Assembly (NCBI GenBank): GCA_039961735.1
Contig: JABRVX010000033.1
Coordinates: 1-32,654, forward strand
DNA from: Fimbriimonadia bacterium
Lineage (GTDB): Bacteria > Armatimonadota > Fimbriimonadia > Fimbriimonadales > JABRVX01
Length of the DNA stretch: 32,654 bases
Direction: 5' to 3'
Shown one piece after another: positions 10,047 to 16,779 of the stretch (within the stretch, counting starts at the first letter, position 1; every line of letters begins with the position of its first letter). The position numbers and the translations under genes are program-made. A model generated the notes under the pieces. It saw only the letters and a list, made by a program, of their open reading frames with translations, searched no databases and had not been told where the DNA came from.

Positions 10047-10940
10047 ATGCCATCCATGCGTCTGGGCATCTTCAAGGGTCTGCGTAAAAGCGTCGCTCGC
10101 ATTCTAGGCAGAGGGATCGTGGATGACGATCTGTTCGACGAGCTAGAGGAGGCTCTGCTAGCCGCGGATGCCAGCGTCGGCGAGGTGGACGAGATGCTCC
10201 AGGAGTTGAGGCAATCAGTCCGCGACGAGAGACTGCGAGAGCCGGAAGCCGTCCGGGAACGACTGGAGGCGCTGATTGCCGACCGATTCCGAGGCCTCGA
10301 AGGGGGCGAGCTACGGGTGGGGAGCGAGAAGCCGACGGTCTACCTCTTCGTCGGTGTCAACGGAGTGGGTAAGACCACCACGATTGCGAAGCTCGCCGAG
10401 CGCTTTCGCCGCCGAGGTCAGACCTCGCTGCTGGCGGCCGCCGACACGTTTCGCGCCGCGGCGAGCGATCAGCTGGCGATTTGGGCCGACCGCACCGGCA
10501 GTCAGATCGTTCGCCACCAAGAGGGGGCGGACCCTTCGGCGGTAGTGTTCGATGCGATCAGCGCGGCCAAGGCCAGGGGTATCGACTATGTGTTGGCGGA
10601 TACGGCAGGCCGGCAGCACACGAAAGTGAACCTGATGGCCGAGTTGGGCAAGATCGCACGCGTGACCGAGAAGGCGCTCGGGAGGCCCGCCGACGAGGTG
10701 CTGTTGGTGCTGGATGCCAACACCGGGCAGAACGCCATCCGTCAGGCCGAGCAGTTCCGACAAGCCGTCCCCCTAACGGGCCTGGTGTTGACTAAACTGG
10801 ACGGCACCTCTCGCGGAGGGGCGATGCTGTCGGTGACGAAAGTGCTCGGCACGCCCATCAAGTTGATCGGCGTTGGCGAGAAGGCCGAAGACCTGCTAGA
10901 CTTCGACCCAGCTAGGTATGCGGAAGGTCTTTTCGACTAG
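10047..10940 (+). CDS. ftsY: FtsY, signal recognition particle receptor
   Basis: FtsY is the SRP receptor GTPase. It docks the Ffh-ribosome complex at the membrane for co-translational insertion. The 297-aa protein has the helical N domain (about 10-85) and the G domain: G1 GVNGVGKT (103-110), the insertion-box motif AADTFRAAA, G3 DTAGR, and G4 TKLDG near the end. The long acidic A domain of E. coli FtsY is absent, as in many other bacteria, so membrane contact would come from the basic amphipathic N-terminus (MRLGIFKGLRKSVARIL). The start at 10047 has AGGA 4 nt upstream; 10056 is an alternative. Its 3' end overlaps the following lipoprotein gene by 23 nt in another frame. Confidence 0.97.
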   Translation: MPSMRLGIFKGLRKSVARILGRGIVDDDLFDELEEALLAADASVGEVDEMLQELRQSVRDERLREPEAVRERLEALIADRFRGLEGGELRVGSEKPTVYLFVGVNGVGKTTTIAKLAERFRRRGQTSLLAAADTFRAAASDQLAIWADRTGSQIVRHQEGADPSAVVFDAISAAKARGIDYVLADTAGRQHTKVNLMAELGKIARVTEKALGRPADEVLLVLDANTGQNAIRQAEQFRQAVPLTGLVLTKLDGTSRGGAMLSVTKVLGTPIKLIGVGEKAEDLLDFDPARYAEGLFD

Positions 10941-11832
10941 CCTGTTCGCGGCTGCCACCCTGCTATTGGAAGCGGGCTGCCATCGTGCCCCCATTGTCGA
11001 GAAACCGCGGGCACTGGTGGCCCTGTTCACGGTTGCAGGGCGTCAGGACACGCAGCTCATCGCCGAAGGCGCGCGGCTTCAGCTCTCTGAGTACGGTATA
11101 GACACGGCCACTCAGGAGGCGGCGAGTTTCGAGGCGTTCGCGAACGCCTTCAAAGACGCCCTGGCGCGGGTGCCGACCGTCGCCGTGTTTCCGAATGCCT
11201 CGCCCGAAGCCGGCAAGACACTCGCCGATGCGGCCTATTCTTATTCGGTACGGTCGCTCCTCATCGGCACGGACTCCCCAATCTCGCCTCGTACGGAGCA
11301 CCTCGGCCCCGACATCGAAGGCCTGGCGAGACGAATAGTGGCCGAATCGAACGCGCTGGTTCCCGGCGCACGACGTCTCGTTCTGTTTGCGCGAGGGGCA
11401 TGTTTGCTCGACGTGGACGCCCTGCTGTTCCACACCGAGAGGTCGGCTTTGGACAAGCGCATGGCTGTCGCTCTGATAACGAACACGCCGCCACCGCCCC
11501 GCGAGCCCAACACCGTAGTGGTCGCTGTGGGGCCCGAGGCGGCGGAGACGCCCAGCGCCGCCCTGATCGTGGACGGCGGCGAGAAAGGCCTGCAGAGAGT
11601 TCGGGGCGGGTCCGCTGCCGTCGCCCTCGAGCCCAACTGGTTCCAGGCAGGCGTTCGGGCGGCGCGCATGATCCGCGAGGCCGTGGGAACGGGTTGGCTT
11701 GGGCCGAAGCGCGGCCCGGTAAGTGTAGACCGGGTGACAAAGGCCAATTTGGACTCCTACCTGGCCAAGCGCAAGGTTCTGCCGCCCCCCGACCCGCCCA
11801 GGGTCTCGCCCGATCTCGAGTCCGGCACTTGA
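10918..11832 (+). CDS. lipoprotein, periplasmic-binding-protein-like
   Basis: The 304-aa protein starts with a lipoprotein signal (MRKVFSTSLFAAATLLLEAGC; Cys21 as lipidated residue). The mature part resembles type 1 periplasmic sugar-binding proteins in layout: beta strand ALVALFTVAG, then TQLIAEGARLQLSEYGID, then TVAVFPNASPEAGKTLADAAY where such proteins discard bound sugar, and SLLIGTDSP. Near residues 230-250 WFQAGVRAARMI resembles the helix where such proteins read YxxGxxA. Sequence similarity is weak, so ligand binding is only suggested. A Pro-rich tail ends the protein. It overlaps ftsY by 23 nt, so it is probably co-transcribed, and its stop codon lies within the rplJ promoter. Confidence 0.6.
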   Translation: MRKVFSTSLFAAATLLLEAGCHRAPIVEKPRALVALFTVAGRQDTQLIAEGARLQLSEYGIDTATQEAASFEAFANAFKDALARVPTVAVFPNASPEAGKTLADAAYSYSVRSLLIGTDSPISPRTEHLGPDIEGLARRIVAESNALVPGARRLVLFARGACLLDVDALLFHTERSALDKRMAVALITNTPPPPREPNTVVVAVGPEAAETPSAALIVDGGEKGLQRVRGGSAAVALEPNWFQAGVRAARMIREAVGTGWLGPKRGPVSVDRVTKANLDSYLAKRKVLPPPDPPRVSPDLESGT

Positions 11833-11857
11833 CCTACAGCCGGCCAACGGGTATCAT
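11829..11857 (+). promoter_or_regulatory. sigma70-type promoter of rplJ-rplL
   Basis: TTGACC (11829-11834) and TATCAT (11852-11857) are separated by exactly 17 nt. The -35 box overlaps the stop codon of the preceding lipoprotein gene. Initiation 7 nt after the -10 box would fall at about 11864, exactly where the L10 leader begins. This agreement makes the promoter convincing. Confidence 0.75.
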
Positions 11858-11863
11858 GCGCGA

Positions 11864-11976
11864 GTTCCGCAGACAGCAGGGGCTCCCCGCTTAATCATCC
11901 TGCCGAGGGACGAAGGCGCGCATGCGCTACCATACGGCGGTTTTTCGGGAGCCCTGCCACGTGCGGGGCTCCCGGC
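11864..11976 (+). ncRNA. ribosomal protein L10 leader
   Basis: This autoregulatory mRNA leader is bound by the L10-(L12)4 complex, which represses its own operon. The diagnostic kink-turn stem is visible: CCGCAGACAGCAGG (11867-11880), then CGCTTAATCATCCTGCCGAGG (two segments, 11889-11908), matching the conserved L10 leader pattern in which AGCAGG pairs with CCTGCC and CGAGG follows. A perfect 9-bp hairpin (CGGGAGCCC/GGGCTCCCG, 11946-11973) follows. It could act as an attenuator or occlusion element before the Shine-Dalgarno GGAGG at 11992. Confidence 0.85.
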
Positions 11977-12005
11977 GTTTGTGCCGGGCATGGAGGTTGT
12001 CCGAT

Positions 12006-12536
12006 ATGCCTACGGAAGCGAAAGCGCAGGTAATCGCAAACACGGCCAAGCTGTGCGAGCAGTCCGGTGCGCTGATCTTCACGGACTATAGAGGGCTCAC
12101 GGTCAAGTCGCTGGCGGGTGTCCGTCGTCAACTCAAGACCGTCGGAGCCGAGTATCACGTGGTCAAGAACACTCTGTTCCGGCGCGCGTTCGGTGACAAG
12201 TCGAACGAGCTACCGGAAGAGTTCCTGTCCGGCCCGACGGCCATCGCGTTTGTCGAGAAGGACGAGGCGGCGTGCGCCAAGATGATCGCCGGCTTCATGA
12301 AGGAGCATCCCGAGCTGAAGTTCAAGGGCGGCTACCTAAGCGGCCGCATCCTGTCCGAAGCGGACGTGGTGACGCTCTCGAAGCTCCCCTCGAAGGGCGA
12401 GTTGGTCGCGCAAGTGCTCAGCCTGGTGGACGCGCCGCTCCGCGGTGTGGTCAACGTGCTGAACGAGACCGTGGCTCAGGTCGTGCGCTGCATCGGCGCA
12501 ATCGAAGAGAAGAAACGAGGAGAGGACGCAGCCTAA
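12006..12536 (+). CDS. rplJ: 50S ribosomal protein L10
   Basis: L10 forms the base of the ribosomal stalk and anchors L7/L12 dimers to 23S rRNA and L11. It has 176 aa, normal length. The N-terminal RNA-binding domain shows [15 protein letters not shown], then LRxxLK-like [15 protein letters not shown], and the C-terminal helix that binds L12 ([24 protein letters not shown] in two parts). The frame is open upstream to 11922, but 12006 is the start: GGAGG lies 9 nt upstream and the upstream part is the leader RNA. rplL follows after 25 nt. Confidence 0.98.
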   Translation: MPTEAKAQVIANTAKLCEQSGALIFTDYRGLTVKSLAGVRRQLKTVGAEYHVVKNTLFRRAFGDKSNELPEEFLSGPTAIAFVEKDEAACAKMIAGFMKEHPELKFKGGYLSGRILSEADVVTLSKLPSKGELVAQVLSLVDAPLRGVVNVLNETVAQVVRCIGAIEEKKRGEDAA

Positions 12537-12561
12537 GCGCCTCGGATTGGGAGAGAAAAGA

Positions 12562-12957
12562 ATGGCAACAGCAGTTGAGCAAGTCGTCGAGATGATTAGC
12601 GGGATGACCGCATTGGAACTCTCGGAACTGAAGACCGCTCTGGAGGACAAGTTCGGGGTGACCGCAGCGGCTCCCATGGTCGGCATGCCGATGATGGGCG
12701 CGATGCCGGGCGCCGCGGCAGGTGCTGCTGAACCCGAAGAGGAGAAGAGCAGCTTCGACGTGATCCTCACCGAGGTGGGCGCGCAGAAGCTTCAGGTGAT
12801 CAAAGTGGTCCGCGAGTTCACGAGCCTCGGCCTGAAGGAGGCCAAGGACCTGGTGGACAGCGCTCCGAAGCCCATCAAGGAAGGTGTTCAGAAGGAAGAG
12901 GCGGACAAGATCAAGGCCGCACTGGAGGAAGTGGGAGCGAAGGCCGAGCTGAAGTAG
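12562..12957 (+). CDS. rplL: 50S ribosomal protein L7/L12
   Basis: L7/L12 is the flexible stalk protein that recruits and activates elongation factor GTPases. It has 131 aa. The N-terminal dimerisation helices ([20 protein letters not shown]) are followed by a hinge unusually rich in Met, Ala and Gly ([18 protein letters not shown]). The C-terminal factor-binding domain includes [20 protein letters not shown] and [19 protein letters not shown]. The start is the ATG at 12562, 9 nt after GGGAG. An in-frame ATG at 12547 would add five residues and is not favoured. rpoB does not follow; a repeat array and terminator do. Confidence 0.98.
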   Translation: MATAVEQVVEMISGMTALELSELKTALEDKFGVTAAAPMVGMPMMGAMPGAAAGAAEPEEEKSSFDVILTEVGAQKLQVIKVVREFTSLGLKEAKDLVDSAPKPIKEGVQKEEADKIKAALEEVGAKAELK

Positions 12958-12958
12958 T

Positions 12959-13238
12959 CCTTCGGCCCTTGCACTCGCGGACGATAGCCAAACGTCATGC
13001 TGAGCCCGTCGAAGCATGACCTTCGGCCCTTGTGCTTGCGGACGATAGCCAAACGTCATGCTGAGCCCGTCGAAGCATGACCTTCGGCCCTTGCACTCGC
13101 GGACGATAGCCAAACGTCATGCTGAGCCCGTCGAAGCATGTCCTTCGGCCCTTGTGCTCGCGGACGATAGCCAAACGTCATGCTGAGCCCGTCGAAGCAT
13201 GACCTTCGGCCCTTGCGCTCGCGGACGATAGCCAAACG
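12959..13238. repeat. 61-bp tandem repeat array, 4.6 copies
   Basis: Units begin at 12959, 13020, 13081, 13142 and 13203 (the last has only 36 bp). Each starts CCTTCGGCCCTTG and ends in a palindromic core with 7-bp arms TCATGCT/AGCATGA (12995-13019 in the first copy). Differences are few: copies 1 and 3 read GCACTCGC, copies 2 and 4 read GTGCTTGC or GTGCTCGC, copy 5 reads GCGCTCGC. The alternation suggests duplication of a 122-bp dimer. The core resembles a very widespread bacterial intergenic repeat (CATGCTTCGAC...GCTCAGCATGAC). There are no unique spacers, so it is not CRISPR. It lies directly after the rplL stop. Confidence 0.95.
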
Positions 13239-13252
13239 ATGACTACGGAGTT

Positions 13253-13286
13253 CCGAACGGCAGAACCTCGACGTTCGGCCGTTCGG
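13253..13286 (+). terminator. possible hairpin downstream of the array
   Basis: Perfect 9-bp arms CCGAACGGC and GCCGTTCGG are separated by a 16-nt loop. There is no T-run after it, so it could be a weak terminator, a processing site or chance. Confidence 0.35.
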
Positions 13287-13343
13287 TTGGCCCCAATCCC
13301 CTGCGGTAGCATCTGGCAGAAGGCATGATGATGTCGTCGCATC

Positions 13344-13373
13344 GAAGCCTCCGCCGCCTGCGGCGGAGGCTTC
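13344..13373. terminator. bidirectional terminator between rplL and tlpA-like gene
   Basis: A perfect inverted repeat of 14 bp (GAAGCCTCCGCCGC/GCGGCGGAGGCTTC) with only CT between the arms lies 4 nt beyond the stop of the minus-strand thioredoxin-like gene and at the end of the rplJ-rplL region. A T-rich stretch (TCTATTCCTTTT) follows on the plus strand. It suits both convergent transcripts. Confidence 0.8.
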
Positions 13374-13377
13374 GCGT

Positions 13378-13905
13378 CTATTCCTTTTGGTTCGAGGCGT
13401 CCGTGCCGATGCCGGCTTTCTTCAGAGCCCGAAGCATCGTGAACTCCTCCCACCCCTCGATTCGCTCCACCATCTTGCCCGAGGAGTCGAAGATCAGGTT
13501 GGTTGGATAGGCGATGACGTTGTACTTCTGCAGCAGGTCGTTCGGCCCGTCACCGTTCAGCACCACGGTGAATGGTAGATTATGCTGCGACACGAACTTG
13601 GAGACCGCATCGGGAGTATCCATCGCGTTGACAGCTATTACGTTGAACCCGGCGTCACGGTGCTTCTCATAAAGCTTGGCTAAGTGCGGCAACTCCGCAC
13701 GGCAACCCACGCACCCAATGGACCAGAAGTTCACGAGCGTGGCGGTAGCACCAGGCCGCTTGATGGTCTCCATCAATCGGACCTCACTGCCATCGGGTGT
13801 CTCCAAGACGATCTCATCGCTCGGTCCCGCCGAGCCAGACCCTCCCGGGCCGCACCCCGTTACCGTCGCCAAGAGCAACGGCAGAAGAAGCCAACGACAA
13901 CGCAT
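13378..13905 (-). CDS. TlpA/ResA-like thioredoxin lipoprotein
   Basis: The 175-aa protein is a membrane-anchored thiol-disulfide oxidoreductase of the TlpA/ResA group, which acts outside the cytoplasm, often in cytochrome c maturation or disulfide reduction. Lipobox VTGC gives Cys18 after MRCRWLLLPLLLAT. The active site is WSIGCVGC (C65, C68; ResA-like proteins usually read WCxPC), and the cis-proline region is IAYPTNLIFD. The start at 13905 was chosen because GAGG lies 6 nt upstream and the signal is then of ideal length; ATG at 13917 and GTG at 13947 are also open. It follows the SteA-like gene after about 45 nt and is probably co-transcribed with it. Confidence 0.88.
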   Translation of the reverse strand: MRCRWLLLPLLLATVTGCGPGGSGSAGPSDEIVLETPDGSEVRLMETIKRPGATATLVNFWSIGCVGCRAELPHLAKLYEKHRDAGFNVIAVNAMDTPDAVSKFVSQHNLPFTVVLNGDGPNDLLQKYNVIAYPTNLIFDSSGKMVERIEGWEEFTMLRALKKAGIGTDASNQKE

Positions 13906-13950
13906 TCCAAACCTCATCTTCAGCAGGTTGGGTGCAAGTCTACCCACAGT

Positions 13951-15060
13951 TCATCCGAGTACCCCCCTGAGCACGATCCATAGCACACCGACGCATGCAG
14001 CGCCAATTGCCCAATAGGCCCAGGTGGGGAGGTGCACGACGGGACGTAGACGGAGGTAGCTGGCGCCGTCCATCACGCGGGAGCCTACGCGCAGCCGAGT
14101 AAGCAGCGCTGCGCTCGCTCTACGTTCTCCACGGGGCGCCAGGTCTCCAAAGGAGAACCCGGAGCCGATGAGCAACACGAGGCGGGCGCCGCAGTCCGCA
14201 GCCATCGCTATGGCGGCTTCCTCGGCTGGACCGGGGCGCACCAGTACATGAGGTTGCACTCCCAAATCGTGCCAGTAGTCCGCCGCAGCACTCGAGTGTT
14301 CCTCCCCAGGATCTGTCAGCAGCACGATCTCCGCCCCGCTCAGCAGCGCCGGTTCCGAGAGCGCGCCAGCACGGCCCACCACCACGTTCGGTTGAATGCC
14401 GACGCGGCGGACCACTTCGTATCCGCCCTCCACGGCCACGATTACTGCACCCGCGAGCCGCCAACGCAGCATCCGCAGCTCGGCAAGTGCCCGTGCGCCC
14501 TCGGTGACCACCGCTACCAGCTTGCCGTGCAAACTGGCTTCTAGTGCGGCGACTCGTGCAGTTCGGAAGAACTGCGCCCACTCTTGGGTGATCGAGGTCG
14601 AGACCGCCGCGGACATTTTGGAGAGTGCGAGGGCCAGGTACTCCTGCGCCGCCTTCAGCCGGGCCGCTGCGATGTCCGGCGTGAGCCTCACGGCCGACAC
14701 ACGGATGCCGCCGCGCAGCGCGATGACATTTCCCTCGATACTCACCGTCTCGCCCGGCTGAAGCTCCTCGAGCAGGCCCTCGCCCGCCGCATCGAGGACT
14801 GGAATTCCTCGTTCGAGCAGGGTGACTACGCCGACGTTCGGAGAGCGGCCGGTGATGCTCTCTGCACAGTTCACCACCGCGATGACGCCAGAGTCGGCGA
14901 GTTGGTCGGCAAGCCAAGGGTCGAAGTCGGGAATGTTGATTACGGCGATGCTACCGGGCTTCAGCCTCTTGAGTAGCCGCGAAGGCACTGCGCCGCTGTA
15001 TGCGTGCCCGCGGATGACGTTCGCCTCCATCTCTTGGACGAGCATCTCCATGGACGGCAT
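13951..15060 (-). CDS. SteA-like membrane-anchored protein
   Basis: The 369-aa protein resembles SteA, the cytokinetic-ring protein of corynebacteria, which has a thiamine-pyrophosphokinase-like fold and one C-terminal membrane helix. Matching parts are RLLKRLKPGSIAVI, AVVNCAESITGRSPNVG, GIPVLDAAGEGLLEEL and a second domain with VVTEGARALAEL, GGYEVVRRVGIQPNVVVG and ADCGARLVLLIGSG. The last residues form one transmembrane helix (WAYWAIGAACVGVLWIVL). In actinobacteria and some Firmicutes steA is followed by steB; here a thioredoxin lipoprotein takes that place. The start has AGGG about 5 nt upstream. A role in envelope growth or division is inferred from the family only. Confidence 0.75.
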   Translation of the reverse strand: MPSMEMLVQEMEANVIRGHAYSGAVPSRLLKRLKPGSIAVINIPDFDPWLADQLADSGVIAVVNCAESITGRSPNVGVVTLLERGIPVLDAAGEGLLEELQPGETVSIEGNVIALRGGIRVSAVRLTPDIAAARLKAAQEYLALALSKMSAAVSTSITQEWAQFFRTARVAALEASLHGKLVAVVTEGARALAELRMLRWRLAGAVIVAVEGGYEVVRRVGIQPNVVVGRAGALSEPALLSGAEIVLLTDPGEEHSSAAADYWHDLGVQPHVLVRPGPAEEAAIAMAADCGARLVLLIGSGFSFGDLAPRGERRASAALLTRLRVGSRVMDGASYLRLRPVVHLPTWAYWAIGAACVGVLWIVLRGVLG

Positions 15061-15115
15061 CGTACCCTGGTCGAGGCACCGGGACCCTCCCGCGAAAATT
15101 CTCTTCCTGAAGGGG

Positions 15116-15144
15116 TTGCCAAACCGGCGATGTCGCGCTATAAT
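15116..15144 (+). promoter_or_regulatory. near-consensus sigma70-type promoter
   Basis: TTGCCA (15116-15121), a 17-nt spacer and a perfect TATAAT (15139-15144) drive the methyltransferase gene. Predicted initiation is near 15151. This is one of the two best promoters in the window. Confidence 0.8.
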
Positions 15145-15234
15145 GCATGAAACATGACGCCGTTACCTACGGGTGCGGCGCACGGTACCTTGAATGCGGC
15201 CCGGGTCGCCGCGTTCTGGATGGGAGCACCTTTG

Positions 15235-16047
15235 ATGTGTATTCACTCGACCGAGCTTCAGCCCGCTCGTGCTGAAGGAAGCGTCTGCCCTGAGGTCTCC
15301 GAACTTCAGTCGGTGTTTGAGGAATGGATGGTGGGTAGAGATGGCGTACGCATCCTCGAAGCAGGATGCGGGTCGGCCAGCTATCTCCGTTGGTCCCCTG
15401 GGTCTCACATCACCGGCATGGACATCTCCCAAAAGCAGCTCGACAGGAACAAGACCGTGTCGGAAAAGATCCTGGGCGACATCCAGACATACGAGCTTAC
15501 GCCTTCCTCCTACGACGTCATCATCTGCTGGGACGTGCTCGAGCACCTTCCGCATCCCGAGTTGGCCATCGAGAACTTCGTGCGGGCAATCCGACCCGAC
15601 GGCGTCATCATCCTTGCCTTCCCCAACGTGGTTTCCGTGAAGGGGCTGATCGCCAAATTCACCCCTCACTGGTTCCACGTGTGGGTGTATCGGCGTCTAT
15701 TGGGCATCAAGGATGCAGGTAAGGAAGACACCGCGCCATTTAAAACCTTCCTCCGCTTCTCGATCTCGCCCAGAGCGATACGAAGCGCCGCTCGCCGACT
15801 CGGCATGGACATCATCCACGCACGGCACTACCAGACGGGAATGCAGAAGGAACTTCGGAGCAAGCACCGGGTCGTCCGCTGGGCGATATCTTCTCTAGGG
15901 TTGCTACTACGTGCGGTCAGTCTCGGCCGTATAGACGGCAGCCTGTCCGATTGCATTTACGTTCTCAGGCGCAGTGCGAAGGTTACCGCCCCGGCACCAG
16001 CCACTGCACGCACGACAAAGGAAGCTGCATACGGCGCCCGAGCCTAG
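15235..16047 (+). CDS. class I SAM-dependent methyltransferase
   Basis: The 270-aa protein has the Rossmann methyltransferase core: motif I ILEAGCGSASYL (40-51), acidic strand-2 motif GMDIS, and post-motif region YDVIICWDVLEHLPHPE, then VRAIRPDGVIILAFPN. This is the UbiG/Methyltransf_11/23 type. The substrate cannot be told; the basic C-terminal half (SPRAIRSAARRLGMDI, LRSKHRVVRW) resembles enzymes acting on lipids or glycans. Two starts are possible. ATG 15154 would lie 3 nt after the predicted transcription start, giving a nearly leaderless mRNA. ATG 15235 has GGGAG with 8-nt spacing and begins closer to the conserved domain, so I prefer it. Confidence 0.88.
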   Translation: MCIHSTELQPARAEGSVCPEVSELQSVFEEWMVGRDGVRILEAGCGSASYLRWSPGSHITGMDISQKQLDRNKTVSEKILGDIQTYELTPSSYDVIICWDVLEHLPHPELAIENFVRAIRPDGVIILAFPNVVSVKGLIAKFTPHWFHVWVYRRLLGIKDAGKEDTAPFKTFLRFSISPRAIRSAARRLGMDIIHARHYQTGMQKELRSKHRVVRWAISSLGLLLRAVSLGRIDGSLSDCIYVLRRSAKVTAPAPATARTTKEAAYGARA

Positions 16048-16080
16048 AGCACACTACATCCGCGTCACATTCTCCGTTGC

Positions 16081-16107
16081 GGCCGTGGAGGGTATCCCTC
16101 CACGGCC
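16081..16107. terminator. perfect 12-bp hairpin, possible terminator
   Basis: GGCCGTGGAGGG and CCCTCCACGGCC flank a TAT loop, 33 nt after the methyltransferase stop. There is no T-run, so this may be a dispersed hairpin repeat that also stops transcription. Confidence 0.6.
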
Positions 16108-16146
16108 CACTTGCGTCTCCAGACTTCGCAGTCGATCTTAGTGGAG

Positions 16147-16172
16147 GCCATGGGCAACGAGTTGCCCATGGC
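16147..16172. repeat. perfect 12-bp palindrome, possible terminator
   Basis: GCCATGGGCAAC and GTTGCCCATGGC are separated by GA. It lies between the convergent methyltransferase and ACT-domain genes, 39 nt after the previous hairpin. It could terminate the minus-strand ACT gene, but the design is like the hairpin repeats at 16-34. Confidence 0.6.
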
Positions 16173-16230
16173 ACTTATATTCGCACGGGGTGGTCGGTGC
16201 GAGGATATCAACTATTGACTATCGCGATGC

Positions 16231-16629
16231 CTACAACGCCTTCTCCGCAGCGTCCACGTCGCTCACGCCGAACACCAGCACCGAGCAGTCGCACTCTGGG
16301 TCCTTGCACGCTGCTCCGGTTCCATACACGTAGTTGATGTTCACCTTCGCCTTCGCGAGCTTAGTGGCGATTGCCTCCATCTCACCAGGCTTGTTCACCG
16401 TCTTCACAGTGAGTACGCGCTGCTTGCAGACGTTGTAGCCGGCCTTCTTCAGCGCATCCGCCGCGGCGTTCGCAGGCGATGCCACGATGCGTACCCAAGC
16501 GCAGTCCACATTATCCGCCACCGAAATGGCCTCGATGTTCACCTTCGCGCGCTTCAGGACGCCGCACAGCTTTGCCAGCATGCCCGGCTGATTCTCCAGC
16601 GCCACACAGAACTGAGTAGCCTTTGCCAT
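16231..16629 (-). CDS. tandem ACT-domain protein
   Basis: The 132-aa protein consists of two ACT domains, small ligand-binding modules that usually sense amino acids. Domain 1 (about 1-65) has ENQPGMLAKLCGVLKRAKVNI; the second (about 70-132) has VNKPGEMEAIATKLAKAKVNI (each a familiar PGxLxxxxxxLxxxxVNI pattern). The second contains a cysteine cluster, CKDPECDC, between its strands. No enzyme domain is attached, so it is a stand-alone sensor or regulator. The start at 16629 has GGAGG 5 nt upstream; longer readings through the divergent gene are shadows. Confidence 0.88.
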   Translation of the reverse strand: MAKATQFCVALENQPGMLAKLCGVLKRAKVNIEAISVADNVDCAWVRIVASPANAAADALKKAGYNVCKQRVLTVKTVNKPGEMEAIATKLAKAKVNINYVYGTGAACKDPECDCSVLVFGVSDVDAAEKAL

Positions 16630-16779
16630 AAGTGCCTCCGTTGAGGGGAGTTGTCTGTTGTGAATGCCTTCGCCACGATTACCCGGTCTCCCTTCCATTC
16701 TGTGATGGATAGCAGGGAGCCGGTGCCCGAAGAGGAATCGCATCTTCGTGACCGGCAGCCGACACCCGAAGGAGCACCC

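Noticed and set aside
11261-11740. Minus-strand frames of 150-290 codons opposite the lipoprotein gene
   Set aside because: They are rich in Arg/Pro and lack any motif, while the plus-strand frame has a lipobox and sensible composition.
12451-13113. 220-codon minus-strand frame through the repeat array
   Set aside because: It covers rplJ and rplL in antisense and then repeats; no start context or protein-like pattern.
12959-13238. CRISPR array
   Set aside because: The 61-bp units follow each other without unique spacers, and no cas genes are present.
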